26,737 bases of DNA from a bacterium (GTDB lineage: Bacteria; Spirochaetota; UBA4802; UBA5550): the NCBI GenBank assembly GCA_024224995.1, contig JAAENB010000954.1, forward strand, positions 1 through 26,737, read 5' to 3'. A program made the position numbers and the translations under genes. The notes beneath the pieces were generated by a model. It made no database searches and was not told the DNA's origin. It saw only the letters and a list, made by a program, of their open reading frames with translations. Below, one piece after another: positions 23,299 to 26,737 of this stretch (position 1 is the first letter of the stretch; each line of letters begins with the position of its first letter).

Positions 23299-23349
23299 CC
23301 ATTTGGCAAAAATAAAACATTTGACGTTTTCCGACCATTTTGCAAAAAT
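23299..23349 (+). repeat. Pair of direct repeats upstream of the cysteine-rich gene
   Basis: CCATTTGGCAAAAAT (23299-23313) and CCATTTTGCAAAAAT (23335-23349) differ at one base and are 36 bases apart, just before the gene at 23375. The second contains the perfect palindrome ATTTTGCAAAAT. They could be regulator-binding sites or a small local duplication. Confidence 0.4.
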
Positions 23350-23374
23350 TGTCTAATTATAAACCAATTGATCT

Positions 23375-23944
23375 ATGGAAACAATAAAAAAAATAAATAT
23401 CTGCCAGCCCGGGCACAATGCTTCCTGTGCTCTCTGCTGCGGCAGTCACAATTATAATGATTCTCATAACTCAATTGCCCGTATCTTTCGCCATCGCACG
23501 GGAATTTTCAACAATCCCGACAATATCCCCCGGGAAAACAGTACTTCCACATCCCGGCATACCTCACTTGATGACCGCCTTAAACAGAGTTCAAGCCCCA
23601 AACGATTTGATGACGGGATTCAGTGCCATTTTGTCGGGTATCTCAACAACCGGGAACCGGCTATTGGCTGCCTGGCCTACTCTAACAAGGATGTTTTTCT
23701 TCCGGAACAAAAATGCTTCTTCTCCAAAACATGCCGGAGCTTCTCATGCCTGGCCCGGGAGATCCTTTCGGACATTGAAATTCTCTTCGCGGCAAAACTT
23801 ATGCGCGACTGGTTCTATTACAGCCTCTTCATTAACGATATCAACATCCTGAAAGATACCTGCAAAAACTACAAAACCCCGGAAAATTTACCGGGGAACA
23901 TTCTTGAATCAATTAAAAAAGAACTGGATAAAGCTATCGCTTAA
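23375..23944 (+). CDS. Cysteine-rich protein of unknown function, putative metal or Fe-S binding
   Basis: A 189-residue protein I do not recognise. The N-terminus has CQPGHNASCALCCGSHNYN, with Cys9, Cys18, Cys21 and Cys22 and several His. A variable polar region (about 30-80) follows, then QCHFVGYLNNREPAIGCLAY with Cys84 and Cys99. A third group is CFFSKTCRSFSC, with Cys114, Cys119 and Cys124. The C-terminal third looks helical. Paired cysteines in three groups separated by FVGY/IGCLAY resemble the general layout of YkgJ-type Fe-S or zinc proteins, but this is not a firm match. No Shine-Dalgarno precedes the ATG. Its 3' end overlaps the convergent peptidase gene by 11 bases. Neighbouring frames are not longer, and the cysteine spacing argues that this frame is real. 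Confidence 0.7.
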   Translation: METIKKINICQPGHNASCALCCGSHNYNDSHNSIARIFRHRTGIFNNPDNIPRENSTSTSRHTSLDDRLKQSSSPKRFDDGIQCHFVGYLNNREPAIGCLAYSNKDVFLPEQKCFFSKTCRSFSCLAREILSDIEILFAAKLMRDWFYYSLFINDINILKDTCKNYKTPENLPGNILESIKKELDKAIA

Positions 23945-24749
23945 GGCAAGCCTCATTAATGCCGTTCACATATTCGGGCGCCAGGTTCCCTACAAATTCC
24001 GATCCGCCAAACAGATCTCTTTGCGTGTAAAAACTTAATCCCTGCCGGTGATTAAAAAGCTGGTTCCAATCTTTCAAAAACAGAGATGCCAGCGGCAGAT
24101 AGGACCAATGCCACCGTTCTTCATTATAACCGGTCTTTCGCCCTGCTGTATAGGGCTGGCAAAAACCAAATCGATGAGCATTCTTTTTAAGCCAGGTATA
24201 GACTATTTTTCCCTCTCCTGACTTAAAATACTCATTTGTGAGGGTGTTTATATCAAAATCGGTTCCCCAATGATGCCGTGATGTTCCCGGCATTGAAGAA
24301 AACCGTAATATTTCCCGTGCTCTCTTTACCGGGTCCTTTATTGCCCGGTTTAAGCGCTTCCCGCCAACTTTCGTATTCCCATTCCATTTATTGTTCCAGA
24401 TCCGCTTCTGATCATCAAAATTCCTCGTTGAACTCCGTACCCGGAATTTTACCCGCGGATTATCCAGCTGAAATTCTATATACATGTCTCTCAAAGCTAA
24501 TGCTGCTTTTTTCCGGAGATAATGAGCTTTATTGTCTACCGGTATGCCCATATCCTTTAAGGATACAAAAACCTTTTGCTTTCGGGGCGAAAACCGTCCG
24601 GTTAAATAGACCAATGGTGATATATTTCCGTAAACAGACTCCCGCGCGTTCAGGTCACCTGCCGTATTTCCTTTTTCACATCCCTGTTCCATAAGCAATA
24701 GCATAAACAATGCAAACAGATATATTTTAGCTTTATTTTTTGTTACCAC
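23934..24749 (-). CDS. VanY/M15-family D-alanyl-D-alanine carboxypeptidase, probable lipoprotein
   Basis: A zinc peptidase that would trim the D-Ala end of peptidoglycan stem peptides in the periplasm. The core has SSTRNFDDQKRIWNNKW, the zinc motif SRHHWGTDFD (His159, Asp166) and EERWHW (Glu211, His214), which match M15 metallopeptidases. The frame is open to 24854, but the first 35 codons there have unconvincing composition and lie over a hairpin. GTG at 24749 gives MVTKNKAKIYLFALFMLLLMEQGC, a proper lipoprotein signal, and 271 residues. ATG at 24704 is another option. The lipobox is imperfect (E-Q-G-C). Confidence 0.82.
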   Translation of the reverse strand: MVTKNKAKIYLFALFMLLLMEQGCEKGNTAGDLNARESVYGNISPLVYLTGRFSPRKQKVFVSLKDMGIPVDNKAHYLRKKAALALRDMYIEFQLDNPRVKFRVRSSTRNFDDQKRIWNNKWNGNTKVGGKRLNRAIKDPVKRAREILRFSSMPGTSRHHWGTDFDINTLTNEYFKSGEGKIVYTWLKKNAHRFGFCQPYTAGRKTGYNEERWHWSYLPLASLFLKDWNQLFNHRQGLSFYTQRDLFGGSEFVGNLAPEYVNGINEACLKR

Positions 24750-24816
24750 TAAAAATTCCAAATTAGATTCGTCTTTTTCCGAATAAAAAAATGCGGTTCT
24801 CTGAGGTTCTCGGAAC

Positions 24817-24852
24817 GGTTTTATATAGAAACTCCTGCCTCTATATAAAACC
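24817..24852 (-). terminator. AT-rich hairpin between the small membrane gene and the VanY-like gene
   Basis: GGTTTTATATAG (24817-24828) and CTATATAAAACC (24841-24852) form a perfect 12-base stem around a 12-base loop. It lies 18 bases after the stop of the 60-residue gene. There is no T tract, so it may be a processing or attenuation structure rather than a classical terminator. Confidence 0.4.
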
Positions 24853-24869
24853 ACCCCGGCTTTTAAATC

Positions 24870-25052
24870 TTAATGATTTTCCATCTGGCTTGCAGCTGGG
24901 GGATATGTCCCCTTCTTTCTCCGGTAAACAGCAATAGCAAACCGTATACATCCCGAAACACATACAAACCCGGCAATGATTGAAGCAATATATATTATAT
25001 TCTTAACCAGGACATGGTATTCCAACATGAAATCCATAATAGCTTTATCCAT
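24870..25052 (-). CDS. Small single-span membrane protein
   Basis: A 60-residue protein of unknown function. One long hydrophobic segment (about 15-42: VLVKNIIYIASIIAGFVCV and onward) is followed by a basic stretch (YRRKKG) and a polar tail. This predicts an N-out, C-in inner-membrane protein. The ATG has AAGGAG six bases upstream, the main reason to treat the frame as real. I know no family for it. Confidence 0.6.
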   Translation of the reverse strand: MDKAIMDFMLEYHVLVKNIIYIASIIAGFVCVSGCIRFAIAVYRRKKGTYPPAASQMENH

Positions 25053-25182
25053 TGGAAGCTCCTTAATAGATTATTTTATAAATTAATTTCTCATTTATAA
25101 CAATTATAATAATGTTTTATAAATATGCCTCTTGCTGTCAAATATTAAATCGTTCAAAATGACTGAATAATATTTTTTTTGC

Positions 25183-25212
25183 TTGATATCCCTATGCTGT
25201 TATGCATATTCT
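25183..25212 (+). promoter_or_regulatory. Putative promoter of the two small lipoprotein genes
   Basis: TTGATA (25183-25188), an 18-base spacer and TATTCT (25207-25212) lie 32 bases ahead of the start at 25244. Both boxes have one or two mismatches. Confidence 0.4.
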
Positions 25213-25243
25213 ATTTTATGTTATGATTTAACACGAGGACTAT

Positions 25244-25462
25244 ATGAATAATATTAAAATTATCACAAAAAATATACCATTTCTTTTATTTGTACTTCTT
25301 TTTTCCTGGTCTATTGCCGGTTCCATATCATGCAACAGGGAAAATCCGGACAATAAGAGTATTGGTCTTGAATCGAGTTGTGCCGACGGCAAAGGTGACC
25401 GCACTAATACGGTTCTGTATCAAAATCGTAGTGTTCCAAATAAAAATTACAATAAGAGGTAA
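25244..25462 (+). CDS. Small putative lipoprotein
   Basis: A 72-residue protein with a Lys-containing N-terminus, a hydrophobic stretch (about 12-25) and a likely lipidation site in AGSISC (Cys30), followed by a short polar, Asn/Asp/Arg-rich sequence with one more cysteine. GAGGA lies five bases ahead of the ATG. The next gene starts seven bases after its stop, so the two form an operon. No function can be assigned. Confidence 0.6.
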   Translation: MNNIKIITKNIPFLLFVLLFSWSIAGSISCNRENPDNKSIGLESSCADGKGDRTNTVLYQNRSVPNKNYNKR

Positions 25463-25469
25463 TCCCGTT

Positions 25470-25841
25470 ATGACGCGTTTTTTTATTATTGCTCTTTTTC
25501 TTGTACCTGTTCTCTTTTCCTGTTCAAAGAGCGCTGTTGATTATCAAAAACCGCTCATTGGCTCCTGGGAACTGGTTGGCGACAACTGTGATGAGACGGG
25601 GAACTGTAAAAAAGAAATCATGAACGATGAATTAAACAGGAATGTTTTCTCTGACGATGGTACGTATTCCAGTCAAAAGAGCAGCCTGCGTTATTCGGTC
25701 CTTAAAAATAAGATCACTTTTTCTTTTGGCAAGCCCCCCAAAGAGATGAATACCTGGGAGATTATTTCCCTGAACGAAAAAGAGATCCTCTATAAAGATA
25801 CTGAGCTGAACTCTATTCGAAAGCAGATCAAATCGAAATAA
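25470..25841 (+). CDS. Lipoprotein with a lipocalin-like domain
   Basis: A 123-residue protein. The signal sequence ends in PVLFSC (Cys18). The mature part has LIGSWELVGDNCDETGNC, FSDDGTYSSQKSS, then short alternating strands ending in EIISLNEKEILYKD. The G-S-W-E-L start and F-x-x-D-G-x-Y turn fit the small lipocalin-like domains found in many bacterial lipoproteins. Ligand and role are unknown. The frame is open for 60 codons upstream, but that part overlaps the preceding gene; the ATG at 25470 with GAGG ahead is the sensible start. Its TAA stop (25839-25841) lies inside a terminator hairpin shared with the convergent gene. Confidence 0.75.
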   Translation: MTRFFIIALFLVPVLFSCSKSAVDYQKPLIGSWELVGDNCDETGNCKKEIMNDELNRNVFSDDGTYSSQKSSLRYSVLKNKITFSFGKPPKEMNTWEIISLNEKEILYKDTELNSIRKQIKSK

Positions 25842-25867
25842 GCTCCCGGCTACTGCCGGGGCTTATT
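25837..25867. terminator. Bidirectional hairpin containing both convergent stop codons
   Basis: AATAAGCTCCCGGC (25837-25850) pairs with GCCGGGGCTTATT (25855-25867) over about 13 positions with one G-T wobble and a TACT loop. Both the TAA of the lipoprotein gene (25839-25841) and the TAG of the membrane-protein gene (25850-25852) lie inside it. AT-rich arms support terminator action in both directions. Confidence 0.7.
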
Positions 25868-26524
25868 CCGCCCTTTTACCAGCCCCATTATCAGTATAAC
25901 AAGCCCTACAACAAACAATATGGGGGGATAAATAGTAATACGGTCCAGTACCAGGGCGGCAAAGAACCAGGTTAGTGCAATTACCATCAATATAATTCCG
26001 CCAATGGCTCCTTTTTCCATCCCTTTCCCTTCCGGTCCAAGGTATCCTTCAAAACGTTTATCGGCCTCTACTTTCTCCTCTTCCGCTTCTAATTCGGCCA
26101 GCTCCGCGCCCGGCTTCCCAATCACGGTCTTGTTCCCCAAAAAATTCTTCTTATAATAGGTAAACAGGTATACCAGCAACACTATGGGGTATAGTCGGAC
26201 CAGAAACGCAACAGGATTGTACAATATATATTCCATCATAAATCCCCGTATAGCTATATAAAAAAAATATAGCGTCAAATCCAGCAGTGCATAAATAATT
26301 CCCATTACAAATGCCGGTCTGTAATGCATCTTGAGAAACCGGATCCCGCTCATCACCAATAGGGCAATGAGTCCCGGTGATATGGCAAAAGACAAAAAAT
26401 GTAATCCCATTGAGTGAAACGCATACCGAAAACTCATGATCCAATAATAACTGAGATTCGCGGCCAGTAAAAAATTCGCCGCCGCAAAAATCGTCAGGCT
26501 CACATGCCGCTGTGTTGTTGTCAT
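25850..26524 (-). CDS. Polytopic membrane protein of unknown function
   Basis: A 224-residue protein with about four hydrophobic helices in the N-terminal half (to about residue 125). A charged cytoplasmic-type linker (about 135-170, Glu/Ala-rich: AELAELEAEEEKVEADKRF) follows, then two more helices at the C-terminus. I see no catalytic or transport motif. The frame opens six codons earlier, but the ATG at 26524 has AAGGAGG at ideal distance. A nearly perfect promoter lies upstream. Confidence 0.75.
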   Translation of the reverse strand: MTTTQRHVSLTIFAAANFLLAANLSYYWIMSFRYAFHSMGLHFLSFAISPGLIALLVMSGIRFLKMHYRPAFVMGIIYALLDLTLYFFYIAIRGFMMEYILYNPVAFLVRLYPIVLLVYLFTYYKKNFLGNKTVIGKPGAELAELEAEEEKVEADKRFEGYLGPEGKGMEKGAIGGIILMVIALTWFFAALVLDRITIYPPILFVVGLVILIMGLVKGRNKPRQ

Positions 26525-26556
26525 TGTTCCCTCCTTCCGCACTTTCGGTTTAATTG

Positions 26557-26584
26557 ATTATATTTATTTTTGGGTTGATGTCAA
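26557..26584 (-). promoter_or_regulatory. Strong vegetative-type promoter of the 224-residue membrane protein
   Basis: On the minus strand TTGACA (26579-26584) and TATAAT (26557-26562) are both perfect, with a 16-base spacer. Transcription should start about 25 bases ahead of the ATG, leaving just enough leader for the strong AAGGAGG site. Confidence 0.75.
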
Positions 26585-26620
26585 TTAAGAAACTCTTTTT
26601 GCTTCTACGCCAGATGCAGC

Positions 26621-26657
26621 CCGCAGTACTATTTAGTCTCTGATCTATATTTTTCCC
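26621..26657. repeat. Dispersed repeat segment shared with 4781-4805
   Basis: CCGCAGT, TCTGATCTA and TTTTTCCC occur in the same order as at 4781-4805, with an insertion between the first two words and a two-base insertion before the T run. It lies in gene-free DNA near the window end. Confidence 0.45.
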
Positions 26658-26672
26658 GCTACACAGGGTCGA

Positions 26673-26707
26673 TCGTGTCTTGATATACCGAAAAACGTCA
26701 TTCGGAA
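26673..26707. repeat. Repeat sharing a 17-base core with the 11173-11225 element
   Basis: TCGTGTCTTGATATACC (26673-26689) is the exact reverse complement of 11208-11224. It runs on into CCGAAAAACGTCATTCGG (26688-26705), a small inverted repeat whose words CCGAAA and CGTCA also occur in the first element. The edge of the window lies about 30 bases further on. Confidence 0.5.
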
Positions 26708-26737
26708 TGTAACCTATGGCCGGAGCGATGCCTCCGC

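Noticed and set aside
25130..25145. TTGACA upstream of the 60-residue membrane protein
   Set aside because: The hexamer is present on the minus strand, but no -10 box lies at 16 to 18 bases, so I did not call a promoter.

Overview
The window looks like chromosomal DNA from a Gram-negative (two-membrane) bacterium of moderate, slightly AT-leaning base composition. It encodes BamA, a Skp/OmpH chaperone, ExbB/ExbD, an outer-membrane beta-barrel and several lipoproteins. Relaxed lipoboxes, the BamA-OmpH pair, tpiA-secG and the yajC-secD-secF cluster would all fit a spirochaete or a neighbouring phylum, but I cannot settle the lineage from the sequence. I see no phage, plasmid, transposase, CRISPR array, rRNA or tRNA.

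Layout. (1) 1-140: the end of a PTS IIA-like gene and its terminator. (2) 141-561: a long gap with a second strong terminator that has no gene of its own, probably a small RNA. (3) 562-4196, plus strand: a cysteine desulfurase and a PcrA/UvrD helicase. (4) 4197-4828: a gene-free convergent gap full of short palindromes. (5) 11047-4829, minus strand: yajC, a membrane-anchored low-complexity protein, secD, secF, a TPR-like membrane protein and ribD. (6) 15040-11253, minus: bamA, a Skp/OmpH-like lipoprotein and an L,D-transpeptidase. (7) 18160-15445, minus: a TonB-receptor-like barrel without a plug, then exbB and exbD, behind a good promoter whose start site lies in a 36-base palindrome. (8) 21071-18401, minus: tpiA, secG, a small ferredoxin and metK. 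(9) gapA, minus, with its own promoter; pgk is absent. (10) 22471-26737: an alpha/beta hydrolase bracketed by repeats, a cysteine-rich protein of unknown function, a VanY-like peptidase lipoprotein, a small membrane protein, two small lipoproteins and a membrane protein of about six segments.

How it fits together. Most of the window is cell-envelope biogenesis: export (YajC, SecD, SecF, SecG), outer-membrane assembly (BamA, Skp), peptidoglycan trimming and cross-linking (Ldt, VanY-like) and energised outer-membrane work (ExbB/ExbD plus barrel). Core metabolism (gapA, tpiA, metK, ribD, cysteine desulfurase) is interleaved.

The most unusual signals are non-coding or compositional. They are the palindrome on the barrel-exbBD start site; an 89-base inverted-repeat element and its half copy, each just upstream of a TTGACA promoter; a candidate small RNA with two anti-Shine-Dalgarno motifs; and Ala/Glu/Lys-rich segments in four Sec-linked proteins, all predicted to face the periplasm. 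None is proven to be a new system.
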